Virus record (IMG/VR): IMGVR_UViG_3300013005_003552
Coordinates: 1-64,000 of that record
Reading direction: 5' to 3' (one strand)
Length of the DNA stretch: 64,000 nucleotides
Origin: a virus
Numbering within the stretch: position 1 is the stretch's first letter; each line of letters opens with the position of its first letter. The translations under genes and the position numbers were made by a program. Positions 23,803-32,026 of the stretch are shown piece after piece. A model generated the notes under the pieces. It did no database searches. It worked only from the letters and a program-made list of their open reading frames with translations, and had not been told where the DNA came from.

Positions 23803-25176
23803 ATGCAAACCATACCTGATCAATTTAATTTTGTTGTTGAACTTTTCAAAACATCTAATCCTGCAGCCATAGCCATTGAAGATGCAGAACAAATCTGGAC
23901 CTATGCTGAACTAGAACAGCGTGTGGGTCAACTGGCTGCATGGCTACAGGCCCTGGGCATTCAGCCTGAACAACGAGTAGCCATTGTAATGAAAGATTCA
24001 GCCGAAACTGTTGCGCTGATGCTAGCTGTGATCTACGGCGGCATGGTAGCGGTGCCGTTGGATCCACGAGCCAACAAGGACTCCTTGTGTTACTGTATAC
24101 AGCACTCAGGTGCTGTTATGGTAGTAAAAGAAAATGACCTAGAACTAGGCCTAGATTATTCAATGAACAAGTCATTGATATCATACGAACATGCACCTGT
24201 GGCAGGTTACAAGTCACATAGAGATGCAGCCTGTATATTCATGTACACTTCAGGCACTACCGGGCATCCCAAAGCCGTGGTTCATAGACAGGCCACACCT
24301 TATATCATTGGCACAGTGACAGGTCCGCATCTGGGGTACACTAGTAAAGACAGAACTTTCAATGCTGCCAAGCTGTTTTACAGTTTTGGCATGTTCAATC
24401 TCTGGGCCACGCTGTTTGCTGGCGCCACTGTGATTTTGCACCCTGGTATTTTTGTGCCAACTACCATAGCCAATCTTGTGGTATCAAAGCAAGTGACATT
24501 TTTAATCATGATTCCGGTGTTGTATGGCAAGCTGAGCGAACAAAATCTGCAAGGACACTGTTTGCGCAAATGCATTTCTGGAGCAGATAAATTGTCAGCA
24601 ACCATTTATGATCGCTGGAAAACAATCACTGGCATTGACATTCATAATCTTTATGGCAGCACAGAAATTGCCGGAGCTTTGGCCTACAACAGTGGCGATG
24701 CACCAGTACATTCAATTGGTCGGGTGATCCCCGGGTATGAAATTGACATACGAGACGGACACCTGTACATTCAAGCGCCCACTGCCGGACTGTATTATTG
24801 GCATGACAAGCATTGGAGTGCAAAACAATTTGGCGAGTGGATGCCCACAGGCGACATTGTGGAACAAGATCAAGCTGGCAATTTATATTTCCTGGGTCGT
24901 GCTAGCGATGTAATCAAAGTTAATGGTAACTATGTTGACCTGTCAGCGATCGAGCAGGCCTTGTTGAATATACCAGGTGTGCAGGAAACCGTGGTGGTAG
25001 GGCAAGTGCAGGACAATGGACATGCTAGACTCAAGGCATATATTGTGCCAACGCCAGACCAAACAGTGAGTCATGAACTGGTGCACCAGCACGTGAAAGA
25101 AATGGCAATTATAGATCAGCTGCCGCGCACCCAAACAGGCAAAATACAACGCTACAAGCTCAGGGCCAAAATGTAA
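23803..25176 (+). CDS. Acyl-adenylate-forming enzyme (ANL superfamily)
   Basis: 457 residues. The ATP-binding P-loop is FMYTSGTTGHPKAVV (about 146-160); further motifs are NLYGSTE (about 283), the hinge region LYFLGRASDVIKVNG (about 363) and the C-terminal catalytic Lys in PRTQTGKIQRYKL. All core ANL motifs are therefore present, though the protein is shorter than usual acyl-CoA ligases (about 500-550). It would activate a carboxylate with ATP and pass it to CoA or a carrier; no carrier protein is nearby. Leaderless late promoter; strong terminator follows. Unusual phage cargo. Confidence 0.88.
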   Translation: MQTIPDQFNFVVELFKTSNPAAIAIEDAEQIWTYAELEQRVGQLAAWLQALGIQPEQRVAIVMKDSAETVALMLAVIYGGMVAVPLDPRANKDSLCYCIQHSGAVMVVKENDLELGLDYSMNKSLISYEHAPVAGYKSHRDAACIFMYTSGTTGHPKAVVHRQATPYIIGTVTGPHLGYTSKDRTFNAAKLFYSFGMFNLWATLFAGATVILHPGIFVPTTIANLVVSKQVTFLIMIPVLYGKLSEQNLQGHCLRKCISGADKLSATIYDRWKTITGIDIHNLYGSTEIAGALAYNSGDAPVHSIGRVIPGYEIDIRDGHLYIQAPTAGLYYWHDKHWSAKQFGEWMPTGDIVEQDQAGNLYFLGRASDVIKVNGNYVDLSAIEQALLNIPGVQETVVVGQVQDNGHARLKAYIVPTPDQTVSHELVHQHVKEMAIIDQLPRTQTGKIQRYKLRAKM

Positions 25177-25192
25177 TACTAAAATACTAACA

Positions 25193-25220
25193 AAAACCCT
25201 AGCATTTACTAGGGTTTTTT
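25193..25220 (+). terminator. Intrinsic terminator
   Basis: AAAACCCTAG, loop CATTTA, CTAGGGTTTT, T run. Confidence 0.92.
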
Positions 25221-25242
25221 GTTGCTTTTTTGCAACTATCCA

Positions 25243-25304
25243 AACGGTTGACCGTTTTGGCCCATTTTGCTATACTAGAGGCTAAGTTAAACAAAAGGAG
25301 CCAG
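25243..25304 (+). promoter_or_regulatory. Early promoter cassette, copy 1
   Basis: AACGGTTGACC, 17-bp spacer ending CCCATTTTGC, TATACT (25271-25276), then leader CTAAGTTAAACAAAAGGAG. The TGC before the -10 makes it an extended -10 promoter. AACGGT/ACCGTT form an inverted repeat across the -35. Confidence 0.9.
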
Positions 25305-25306
25305 TA

Positions 25307-25579
25307 ATGAAAGCACTCAACGCACTGATCGCCCAGGAAAATCAATGGGCCAGCATGTTCAACGGTAAGTTTGTAGCATACGAAGTTGCCACAGCCGCGG
25401 GCCGCAAGCGTGTGGCAGAAATGATTGACTGCAAGCTCAGCCCTGAAAATTTGAGCTGTGATGGTGAACTACCCCGCAGTCAAGTACAGGCTCGCTATCG
25501 CGCTCTCACTGGCGCCGCACAAGATCTGGTTAAAATGGACCCCAGCATGGCCCAGTTCATGTACGAGTTTTCTGAATAA
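25307..25579 (+). CDS. Small early protein of unknown function
   Basis: 90 residues, soluble and helical (ALNALIAQENQWASMFNGKF at the N-terminus). It is a single-gene unit between two copies of the early promoter cassette, and AAAAGGAG gives a strong start. No family is recognised. Genes in this position in T4-like phages often encode host-takeover proteins, but nothing here says what it does. Confidence 0.7.
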   Translation: MKALNALIAQENQWASMFNGKFVAYEVATAAGRKRVAEMIDCKLSPENLSCDGELPRSQVQARYRALTGAAQDLVKMDPSMAQFMYEFSE

Positions 25580-25580
25580 A

Positions 25581-25640
25581 AACAGTTGACCATAATTTCC
25601 CATTTTGCTATACTATAGGCTAAGTTAAACAAAAGGAGCA
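25581..25640 (+). promoter_or_regulatory. Early promoter cassette, copy 2
   Basis: TTGACC (25586-25591), 17 bp, TATACT (25609-25614), same leader as copy 1. Confidence 0.9.
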
Positions 25641-25643
25641 CAC

Positions 25644-25934
25644 ATGGACATCAAGCAAATCAACTCTGCTATTATGTTTGGTAACTTTACCAATGAACAA
25701 CTGGATTCAATCCAGAGCGCCGTGCAGTATGCTCGCGCACAACTTCGTTCTGTAAAGATTCGCGAGTTCCGTAAAGGTGACACTGTTAAGTTTACCAGCA
25801 CCAAACGCGGTGTGACCATTGTGGGCACTGTGGAAAAGGTTGCTATCAAGTATGTCACCGTTCGCGAATCCAACACTGGTCGCATCACCAGTGGCTTGTG
25901 GAAAGTGCCTGCTAACATGTTGGAAGCCGCATAA
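25644..25934 (+). CDS. Small early protein with SH3/KOW-like region
   Basis: 96 residues. The N-terminal half is helical (FTNEQLDSIQSAVQYARAQL); the C-terminal half has alternating strands (KGDTVKFTSTKRGVTIVG, then TVEKVAIKYVTVRE) typical of a small beta-barrel. It resembles short phage proteins that I know only as hypothetical. First gene of a run reaching 27203; the stop overlaps the next start (TAATG). Confidence 0.7.
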   Translation: MDIKQINSAIMFGNFTNEQLDSIQSAVQYARAQLRSVKIREFRKGDTVKFTSTKRGVTIVGTVEKVAIKYVTVRESNTGRITSGLWKVPANMLEAA

Positions 25935-26071
25935 TGAAAGTCGTGTATAATGCAGTACTAGGTGGTTGGTACATTGTGCGTGGCGCACACCAGACACCTA
26001 TCAGCGGTCGCTTTGACAGCCGAGAAGCCGCTAATGCACACCTGCGCCGTCGTAACCCACTGCATGTTTGA
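25934..26071 (+). CDS. Small basic protein, 45 residues
   Basis: Starts MKVVYNAVLGGWYIVRGAHQ and ends HLRRRNPLHV. The layout (two strands, then FDSREAANAHL helix) fits a tiny beta-beta-alpha fold, possibly nucleic-acid binding. TAATG overlap with the previous gene. No family recognised. Confidence 0.6.
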   Translation: MKVVYNAVLGGWYIVRGAHQTPISGRFDSREAANAHLRRRNPLHV

Positions 26072-26080
26072 GGAAGCACT

Positions 26081-26299
26081 ATGAAAGAATGGGTACTGAT
26101 AATTGAACTATTAAGCCCTGGTGGTGATTTCATGGACAAGATTTCGGTAACCATGCCCACCAAGGCGGCCTGTAAACAAGCTCTCAAAGAATTGCCTAAA
26201 AGATCTGATGATCCATTGGGTGTGCAGTTTAGAGGCGTTTGTGTTACAATGGATCATTGGACAGGTAAAAAGAAAATGAAGGATGTGCCTTTTGATTAA
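26081..26299 (+). CDS. Small protein of unknown function
   Basis: 72 residues: MKEWVLIIELLSPGGDFMDK followed by a helix (TKAACKQALKELPK) and a strand-rich end with VCVTMDHWTGKKKM. The pattern is similar to the 38464 product (strand, Cys-containing helix, strand), a small alpha/beta fold common among phage hypothetical proteins. GAGGAAG lies upstream. Confidence 0.62.
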   Translation: MKEWVLIIELLSPGGDFMDKISVTMPTKAACKQALKELPKRSDDPLGVQFRGVCVTMDHWTGKKKMKDVPFD

Positions 26300-26522
26300 G
26301 ACCAACGAAATACTACAGTGGATAGGTGCAGTGTTTATCATTGCTGGCCACAGTCTCAATGCTGTGGGCCCTACGGTGTATCCCTACAATATTGTGGCTT
26401 TCTTTATTGGTACCATATTGTTTTTGATTTGGAGTCTGCGAGTGAGTAACCGCCCGCAACTGTTGGTAAATGTGGTAGCACTGTCAATTGGTGCTACTGG
26501 TTTGTTTAGAGCATTTGTTTAA
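26283..26522 (+). CDS. Small multi-pass membrane protein
   Basis: 79 residues with three hydrophobic segments (WIGAVFIIAGHSL, IVAFFIGTILFLIWSL, LLVNVVALSIGATGLF). It overlaps the previous gene by 17 nt. Size and topology fit a small inner-membrane protein such as a holin-like or superinfection factor; no motif supports a choice. Confidence 0.65.
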   Translation: MCLLIKTNEILQWIGAVFIIAGHSLNAVGPTVYPYNIVAFFIGTILFLIWSLRVSNRPQLLVNVVALSIGATGLFRAFV

Positions 26523-26531
26523 GGAGTTGAT

Positions 26532-26957
26532 ATGGGATTAGATCAATATGCGTATGTGGCCGCCCGGGCCAATCAACAAGCTGAATTTTGGGAATCAGCG
26601 GAAATAGATCCTGTGACCAAGGACTACAACAGTCGTAGCGTGGAGAAACCACGAGAGCTTGCCTACTGGCGCAAGCATCCCAACCTCCAAGGCTGGATGC
26701 GCCAGCTTTGGGTACGCAAAGGCAAAGTAGGCCCATCTGATGATCCTACATTCAACGGCGTAGAGCTAGAGCTGACCTGGGAAGATCTAGATGAGCTCGA
26801 ATATGTTGTGAAGAATAGCCAACTTCCGTCTACCACAGGGTTCTTTTTTGGCGATCAATCTGATGATTACTATAAGAATCAAGACCTGGAATTTATCCGT
26901 AATGCAAGAGCAGAATTGTTCTGCGGGCTCAAAGTATTCTATAATTCGAGTTGGTAA
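26532..26957 (+). CDS. Conserved phage protein
   Basis: 141 residues. The sequence order MGLDQYAYV, ELAYWRKHPNLQGWM, LTWEDLDELE, LPSTTGFFFG and NQDLEFIRNARAEL matches a widespread phage family that databases sometimes mislabel as phosphoglycerate kinase. It is not a kinase by any motif I can see. AAGGAG precedes the start. Part of the early run that begins at 25644. Confidence 0.78.
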   Translation: MGLDQYAYVAARANQQAEFWESAEIDPVTKDYNSRSVEKPRELAYWRKHPNLQGWMRQLWVRKGKVGPSDDPTFNGVELELTWEDLDELEYVVKNSQLPSTTGFFFGDQSDDYYKNQDLEFIRNARAELFCGLKVFYNSSW

Positions 26958-27203
26958 ATGCGATTTGTAGTTTATAAAAAAGAGTCAGGTCAGTTGATTG
27001 GCATGTATGCTAAGGAAAGTTCGGCCAAGGCACAGGTTACCAAGCACAACAAAAAATTGTTCTGGGCCCTGCTGAGTAACACCCTCAAGCCCTGGCAAGT
27101 CGAACGCGAAGAAGAGTGGGCGGTATGCAGTTGGACAGAGTACGAGCCCATCTTTTTCCGGTGGTATGCTGTACACGGAAATTTTGATCGCGGATATCTG
27201 TAG
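26958..27203 (+). CDS. Small early protein of unknown function
   Basis: 81 residues directly after the previous stop, with no gap. Rich in Trp (six), with LLSNTLKPWQVEREEEWAV and a C-terminal aromatic run FFRWYAVHGNF. No family recognised. Last gene before the rIIA promoter. Confidence 0.65.
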   Translation: MRFVVYKKESGQLIGMYAKESSAKAQVTKHNKKLFWALLSNTLKPWQVEREEEWAVCSWTEYEPIFFRWYAVHGNFDRGYL

Positions 27204-27222
27204 CATTTTTACCACACAAAAA

Positions 27223-27280
27223 AACGGTTGACCGTTTTGGCCCATTTTGCTACAATAATAGCATATTAAGTAAAAAGGAG
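27223..27280 (+). promoter_or_regulatory. Early promoter cassette, copy 3 (rIIA)
   Basis: TTGACC (27228-27233), 17 bp, TACAAT (27251-27256), with the AACGGT/ACCGTT inverted repeat; leader carries AAAAAGGAG. Confidence 0.88.
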
Positions 27281-27286
27281 TTTGAG

Positions 27287-29473
27287 TTGATTATCAATAC
27301 TGCACCAGCCCACGAAGCTGTTCTGTCTAATGTAGGCGAAATTGGCGAGTTCCGTATTCGCAACAGTGCCAAGGCCTTCAACATCCTTTCCTCAGGTTTG
27401 TATGCCAACAAGATTCGCGCCATCGTCCGTGAGCTGAGTTGTAATGCTGTGGACAGCCACACAGCCGCAGGCCAACAAGATACACCGTTTGATGTGCATC
27501 TGCCCAACACCATTGATCCAACTTTCTCAATCCGTGACTATGGTACTGGTCTCACCCACGAGCAAGTGCAAAGCATCTACACCACCTACTTTGAGTCTAC
27601 CAAGACAGAGTCCAATGCGTTCATTGGTGCCCTGGGCTTGGGCTCCAAGTCGCCCTTCTCCTACACAGACAATTTCACTGTGACTGCTATCAAAGACGGC
27701 ACTCGCAATGTGTACTCTGCTTTTATCAACGGCGAAGGCGTGCCCAGCATTGTGCTCATGCACAGTGAAGACAGCACAGACCCCAATGGGGTTGAGGTCA
27801 AGTTTGCAGTTGACAGCCGTAGCGACTTTTACAAGTTTGAAGAAGAAGCTCGTTATGTGTACACCCATTTCCAACTTCGTCCTGTGGTATCTGGTGGCGA
27901 CGGTGAGTTCCGCTTCCGTGATGTTGAGTACAAAGACCGGAACATCATTCCAGGTGTACACTACACTTCAGGTCGTGGCAGCCGTGCTGTGATGGGCAAT
28001 ATTGCCTACCCAATTGACTTGCCCAATCCAGAAACTGCACTAGGCGAATTGCACAAGCTCTTGGGCTGTGGGTTGGAAATGCACTTTGACATTGGCGAAC
28101 TGGATTTCCAGGCCAGTCGTGAAGGCCTGAGCTATATTCCACAAACCATCAACGCTATCCGCACCAAGCTAGAAGCACTCAATGCCCAATTGGCTGTTCA
28201 CCTGGCACTGGAAGCAGATGCTATCACCAACGATTGGGAAAAAGTGCAGTTCCTGCAAAAGCGATCAGGTGCAGGTGAGACCCTGTGGAATCAAGCCGCG
28301 GTCAAGTATGTGCAAGACACTGGTTTTGATTTGATTGACCCGCAAAGTGGTTACAACTACATGCACTCAGTGCCTTTCAAGATCAATGTCAAGGACCTGG
28401 CTGCTCGTTACAATATTGAAATCTTGGCTTTTAACAAGGGTCGCAGTGCTGCCACCTGTTCAGAAGTCAAGCCTGGTCGTGTGTACGACCAGCTTCACAC
28501 CAACTATGAGCAAGTGTGGGAATTCAACATCAATCCTCAGTCAGTGTTTATTACCAACAACACACGGGTAGGTGCCATGAGCCGTGCCAAGTATCACTGG
28601 CGTGCCGCAGAGAGCAAAGGTGTCAAGCTGCCTGGCACTGGCTACAGTACCACAGTGTATGTGATGAGCCCTGCTACCAAAGGCCATGTGATGGACACGC
28701 TGGGTTTCTTCGCAGAACTGCGTGAACCTCCTGTGGAACAGCGCATGTTGGCCAGTGACTTGATTGAAAAAGATCGCAAGACCACCGGTGCTGGCATGGG
28801 TGCCAATGTTTCGATCATGAGCCTGCAACGACGAGGCTACGGTGGTTATCACAAAGAGCGTGAGCTGGTATGGAAGAATGCAGGCACAACCGCTGACTTT
28901 GAAGATACAGAAACCTACTACTATCTGCCACTCAAAGGTTTCACAGTGGAAACTGAAGGTCCTGCTATCCATAATCTGCGCAACTTCAGCGACATGGTTA
29001 CTGAATCAGGCATCTCGGGCCTGCATGGCATCACCATTTACGGCGTTCGTAAAACAGACATTGAGCACATCAAGACCCAATCTAATTGGATCAATGTACA
29101 GGATCATATCCGTGCAGTTTTGGCAAAATTGGATGCAACCATTGTGCAGAAATGTGCAATGAAACAGATTGACCTCAACAAGGTTTTCCGTTACAATAAC
29201 GACATTGCAAAACTGGTAGACAGCAACAGCCCATACTCAAAGTTTTTGGCTCAGTTCAAAGGCATTGATGATGTGAAAGTTGAGCGTCACAGTTTGGAAC
29301 GTTTGTGCCGTGACTACGCAACACCAGTTGATGTAGATTCGGTTGTCCAAAGCATTACAGGTGAATTGACTGCTATCCGTAATCGCTATCCACTCTTGAG
29401 CAGTTTGCGTGACTACGACATCAATGCGGTGGCGGTGGCACAGTACATTAACTTGATTGACAAAGAGGCATAA
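27287..29473 (+). CDS. rIIA: RIIA-like GHKL ATPase
   Basis: 728 residues, the size of T4 RIIA. The GHKL N-box is IRAIVRELSCNAVDSH (about 45-60) and the G1 box SIRDYGTGLT, with a lid region LGLGSKSPFSYTDNF. T4 RIIA is a membrane-associated protein that, with RIIB, controls lysis timing and overcomes prophage exclusion. The start is TTG 27287, eight bases after AAAAAGGAG; no nearby ATG fits. It overlaps nothing, and the rIIB-like gene begins two bases after its stop. Confidence 0.92.
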   Translation: MIINTAPAHEAVLSNVGEIGEFRIRNSAKAFNILSSGLYANKIRAIVRELSCNAVDSHTAAGQQDTPFDVHLPNTIDPTFSIRDYGTGLTHEQVQSIYTTYFESTKTESNAFIGALGLGSKSPFSYTDNFTVTAIKDGTRNVYSAFINGEGVPSIVLMHSEDSTDPNGVEVKFAVDSRSDFYKFEEEARYVYTHFQLRPVVSGGDGEFRFRDVEYKDRNIIPGVHYTSGRGSRAVMGNIAYPIDLPNPETALGELHKLLGCGLEMHFDIGELDFQASREGLSYIPQTINAIRTKLEALNAQLAVHLALEADAITNDWEKVQFLQKRSGAGETLWNQAAVKYVQDTGFDLIDPQSGYNYMHSVPFKINVKDLAARYNIEILAFNKGRSAATCSEVKPGRVYDQLHTNYEQVWEFNINPQSVFITNNTRVGAMSRAKYHWRAAESKGVKLPGTGYSTTVYVMSPATKGHVMDTLGFFAELREPPVEQRMLASDLIEKDRKTTGAGMGANVSIMSLQRRGYGGYHKERELVWKNAGTTADFEDTETYYYLPLKGFTVETEGPAIHNLRNFSDMVTESGISGLHGITIYGVRKTDIEHIKTQSNWINVQDHIRAVLAKLDATIVQKCAMKQIDLNKVFRYNNDIAKLVDSNSPYSKFLAQFKGIDDVKVERHSLERLCRDYATPVDVDSVVQSITGELTAIRNRYPLLSSLRDYDINAVAVAQYINLIDKEA

Positions 29474-29474
29474 A

Positions 29475-30302
29475 ATGGCATTTCCATATCTGATCCAGGG
29501 CAAGAACATTGTTGTTATCATTGACAACCAGCCCCATACCGTTACATCCACTCACATTGGCTACGAAAAGCTGAAACAAGCTATCAAGGACAATGACTGG
29601 GATGCTGTGAAGCAGGTTGTGGATCCTGCCCGAGAGATTCTCAGCTATGGTGCAGGCCATGTGGCTGTGCAAGGCAGCAAGGTGTTCTACAAGGAACGCG
29701 AAATGTCAGGTGTACTTACCAACCGCTTGATCGAAATGTATCAAGATGGTTTCCCAGTTGAACCGCTAATCATGTTCATGGAGAACCTGATGCAGAACCC
29801 CAGCAAGCGAGCAGTTGAAGAACTGTATGGCTTCTTGGAAAAAGGCAATCTGCCACTCACTCCAGACGGTCACTTCTTGGCTTACAAGAAAGTGCGAGCC
29901 GACTTTTTGGACATCTACTCAGGCACCATGAGCAATGCTCCTGGCACTGTGGTAGAAATGGAACGCAATGAGGTAGATGACGATCAGAATCGCACCTGTT
30001 CCGCAGGCCTGCACTTTTGCTCCAAGGAGTACTTGGACCACTTTGGTAGGCATGACAGCCGCACTGTGATCTTGAAGATCAACCCACGCGATGTTGTTAG
30101 CATCCCAGCTGACTACAATGCAACCAAGGGCCGTGCATGCCGTTATGAAGTAATTGGTGAATTGGGTGTACACCCAGACGAAGCGTTCATTGCACCTGTG
30201 CAAGTGGAAGCCGCTACTGACACTGCAACAGCTGACTTGATCCGTGTTGCAGTAGAAGCCGCAGTCAAGGCCGCATTGGCCGCACAGACTGACAACAAGT
30301 AA
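29475..30302 (+). CDS. rIIB: RIIB-like protein
   Basis: 275 residues from ATG 29475 (AAAGAGG upstream). An N-terminal RIIB-type region (THIGYEKLKQAIKDNDWDAV) leads to the typical core LTPDGHFLAYKKVRADFLD and TCSAGLHFCSKEYLDHFG, as in T4 RIIB. The C-terminus is an Ala-rich helix (AAVKAALAAQ). The pair RIIA/RIIB, translated from one early transcript, is a hallmark of T4-like phages. The start is two bases after the rIIA stop, so translation is probably coupled. Confidence 0.9.
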   Translation: MAFPYLIQGKNIVVIIDNQPHTVTSTHIGYEKLKQAIKDNDWDAVKQVVDPAREILSYGAGHVAVQGSKVFYKEREMSGVLTNRLIEMYQDGFPVEPLIMFMENLMQNPSKRAVEELYGFLEKGNLPLTPDGHFLAYKKVRADFLDIYSGTMSNAPGTVVEMERNEVDDDQNRTCSAGLHFCSKEYLDHFGRHDSRTVILKINPRDVVSIPADYNATKGRACRYEVIGELGVHPDEAFIAPVQVEAATDTATADLIRVAVEAAVKAALAAQTDNK

Positions 30303-30310
30303 TCAAACCT

Positions 30311-30329
30311 GGGGCTGAGCCCCACTTTT
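30311..30329 (+). terminator. Possible intrinsic terminator or attenuator
   Basis: GGGGC, TGA, GCCCC, then ACTTTTT; lies between rIIB and the ATPase gene and may tune downstream expression. Confidence 0.6.
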
Positions 30330-30341
30330 TGGAAGTACAAA

Positions 30342-31418
30342 ATGAGCTATTTTATTAAAAGCGGCAACACCTTCAAGGTAGCCGATAAAGATTCTTTGGA
30401 CATTCAAGAACGCCTGCCTGTTGGCAACTACATTGTGAAACAGGACCAATTTGGCAACTTCTTTCTTGAAACTGTGGATTCGTTTGAAATCAAAGGTAAA
30501 AAGTATGGCGACAATGATCGTAATCGTGATCGTATTTTTAATACTTTTATTGATCGCACCGCCTCCACTGGAGTAATGCTCACAGGCGAAAAGGGCAGTG
30601 GCAAAACTCTGTTGGCCAAGAGTCTTGCGCTCAAGTGTGCAGATGAGGGCATTCCTACCATTCTTATCAATCAACCCTGGCGTGGCGAAGCTTTCAACAG
30701 CCTGTTGCAAGATATCAGCCAGCCTTGCATGGTGTTGTTTGATGAGTTTGAAAAGGTGTATGATTCCGACGAACAGGAAGAAATGCTTACCTTGCTGGAC
30801 GGTGTGTTCCCCAGCAAGAAGTTGTTCTTGATCACTTGCAACGACAAATGGCGTATCAACCAGCACATGCGTAATCGTCCGGGTCGTATCTTTTACATGC
30901 TAGACTTCAAAGGTCTATCTGGTGAGTTCATTCGCGAGTACTGCTATGACAATCTCAAAGATGCCAGCCTGAAGAACATTGACAGCGTGGTAACCGTGGG
31001 TAGCCTGTTCAGTGAGTTCAACTTTGACATGCTCAAAGCCTTGGTTGAAGAAATGAATCGTTATGGCGAGACTGCGCAGGAAGCCATGCAGATGCTGAAC
31101 GCCAAACCTGAGTTCGACGATGGTAGCCTGTACAAAGTCACTGTGATGCCTGTAGGCCATGCTCAACCATTGACTGAGCGTCAGTTGGATGGTAGTGATC
31201 GCTGGAAAGGCAATCCACTTACTGAGCGTCATTGGAACTATGGATTTGATCCTGAACCAGACAATGACGACGGCGAGTGGTACGCCATGCGATTCTTGCA
31301 ACAGGATCTGAAAAAGGTCGAACCTAACGAAGGCAAATTTGTATTCGTCAATGGCGCCGGGGATCAACTGGTGTTGACACGCGAGCGAGAAACCAAGTAC
31401 AATTACTATGCTTTCTAA
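30342..31418 (+). CDS. AAA+ family ATPase
   Basis: 358 residues. Walker A TGEKGSGKTLLAKS (about 85), Walker B MVLFDEFEKV (about 132), sensor ITCND and an arginine-finger candidate NRPGRIFYML are all present. It resembles BCS1/CbbQ-like or clamp-loader-like phage ATPases that follow rII genes in large phages. The N-terminal 70 residues are a separate beta-rich domain (VGNYIVKQDQFGNFFLETV). The partner is unknown; DNA or protein remodelling is possible. Confidence 0.85.
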   Translation: MSYFIKSGNTFKVADKDSLDIQERLPVGNYIVKQDQFGNFFLETVDSFEIKGKKYGDNDRNRDRIFNTFIDRTASTGVMLTGEKGSGKTLLAKSLALKCADEGIPTILINQPWRGEAFNSLLQDISQPCMVLFDEFEKVYDSDEQEEMLTLLDGVFPSKKLFLITCNDKWRINQHMRNRPGRIFYMLDFKGLSGEFIREYCYDNLKDASLKNIDSVVTVGSLFSEFNFDMLKALVEEMNRYGETAQEAMQMLNAKPEFDDGSLYKVTVMPVGHAQPLTERQLDGSDRWKGNPLTERHWNYGFDPEPDNDDGEWYAMRFLQQDLKKVEPNEGKFVFVNGAGDQLVLTRERETKYNYYAF

Positions 31419-31430
31419 TTAGGAGAAAAC

Positions 31431-32003
31431 ATGGCGCTGTATTTAGATAAAGAAGCTTTGGTAGATTTAGACGAATATCGGCGCCAGATCTTTGCCTTGC
31501 GTGAAGAAGCTTACAAGAAGCACAATATTGATATTTTAGACAATGACACACTGAGCGCACTCAGTGTGTACGAGGTTGTTCAACAATACGATGCAGACTA
31601 CAATATCAATTTTTCACGCAATGGCGAAGATGCTAAATCGCAAGGTGTATTGATTGAGCAGAAATGCAGCCGCATTCAAAAAAAGAAGCGCAGTAAAGAG
31701 TATCCTATGGCAGATTTTCAATTTCATGCCATGGGCGATCTTGAATATAGCAGGTACATTCTTGCCAGCAGAGACAAAGCCAATCTTGACCTGGTTCGCA
31801 TCTATGATGTTAGTAATCCTGCTAATACCAAACTGATTCAAGATCATCTAAACAATGAAAAGAATAAATGGTTAGAGCGCGGTAAAAAAGATCAGAGCAA
31901 AATGAAACGCGATGTAATCACCATGCCTGAAAAGGTTATGCATGGTAATCTTGTTGGCATCACAACAACTATCATAAATGGGTGCGAAGTGATCAAGGAC
32001 TAA
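31431..32003 (+). CDS. Probable PD-(D/E)XK restriction endonuclease
   Basis: 190 residues. A candidate active site is NGEDAKSQGVLIEQKCSR (about 65-80): Asp, about nine residues, then Glu-x-Lys, as in type II restriction enzymes. The remainder is mixed alpha/beta with no other motif. A DNA methyltransferase gene follows 23 nt downstream, so the two look like a restriction-modification pair. Specificity unknown. The motif match is by eye only; a non-nuclease early protein cannot be excluded. AGGAGAAAAC precedes the ATG. Confidence 0.55.
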   Translation: MALYLDKEALVDLDEYRRQIFALREEAYKKHNIDILDNDTLSALSVYEVVQQYDADYNINFSRNGEDAKSQGVLIEQKCSRIQKKKRSKEYPMADFQFHAMGDLEYSRYILASRDKANLDLVRIYDVSNPANTKLIQDHLNNEKNKWLERGKKDQSKMKRDVITMPEKVMHGNLVGITTTIINGCEVIKD

Positions 32004-32011
32004 TGGTCCTG

Positions 32012-32019
32012 TATAAATA
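32012..32019 (+). promoter_or_regulatory. T4-type late promoter box
   Basis: TATAAATA, a full match to the T4 late consensus; +1 would fall about 2 nt before ATG 32027. Confidence 0.6.
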
Positions 32020-32026
32020 CGTGACC

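Noticed and set aside
26532-26957. Annotation as phosphoglycerate kinase
   Set aside because: Some phage homologues carry that label, but the sequence has none of the kinase motifs and is far too short.
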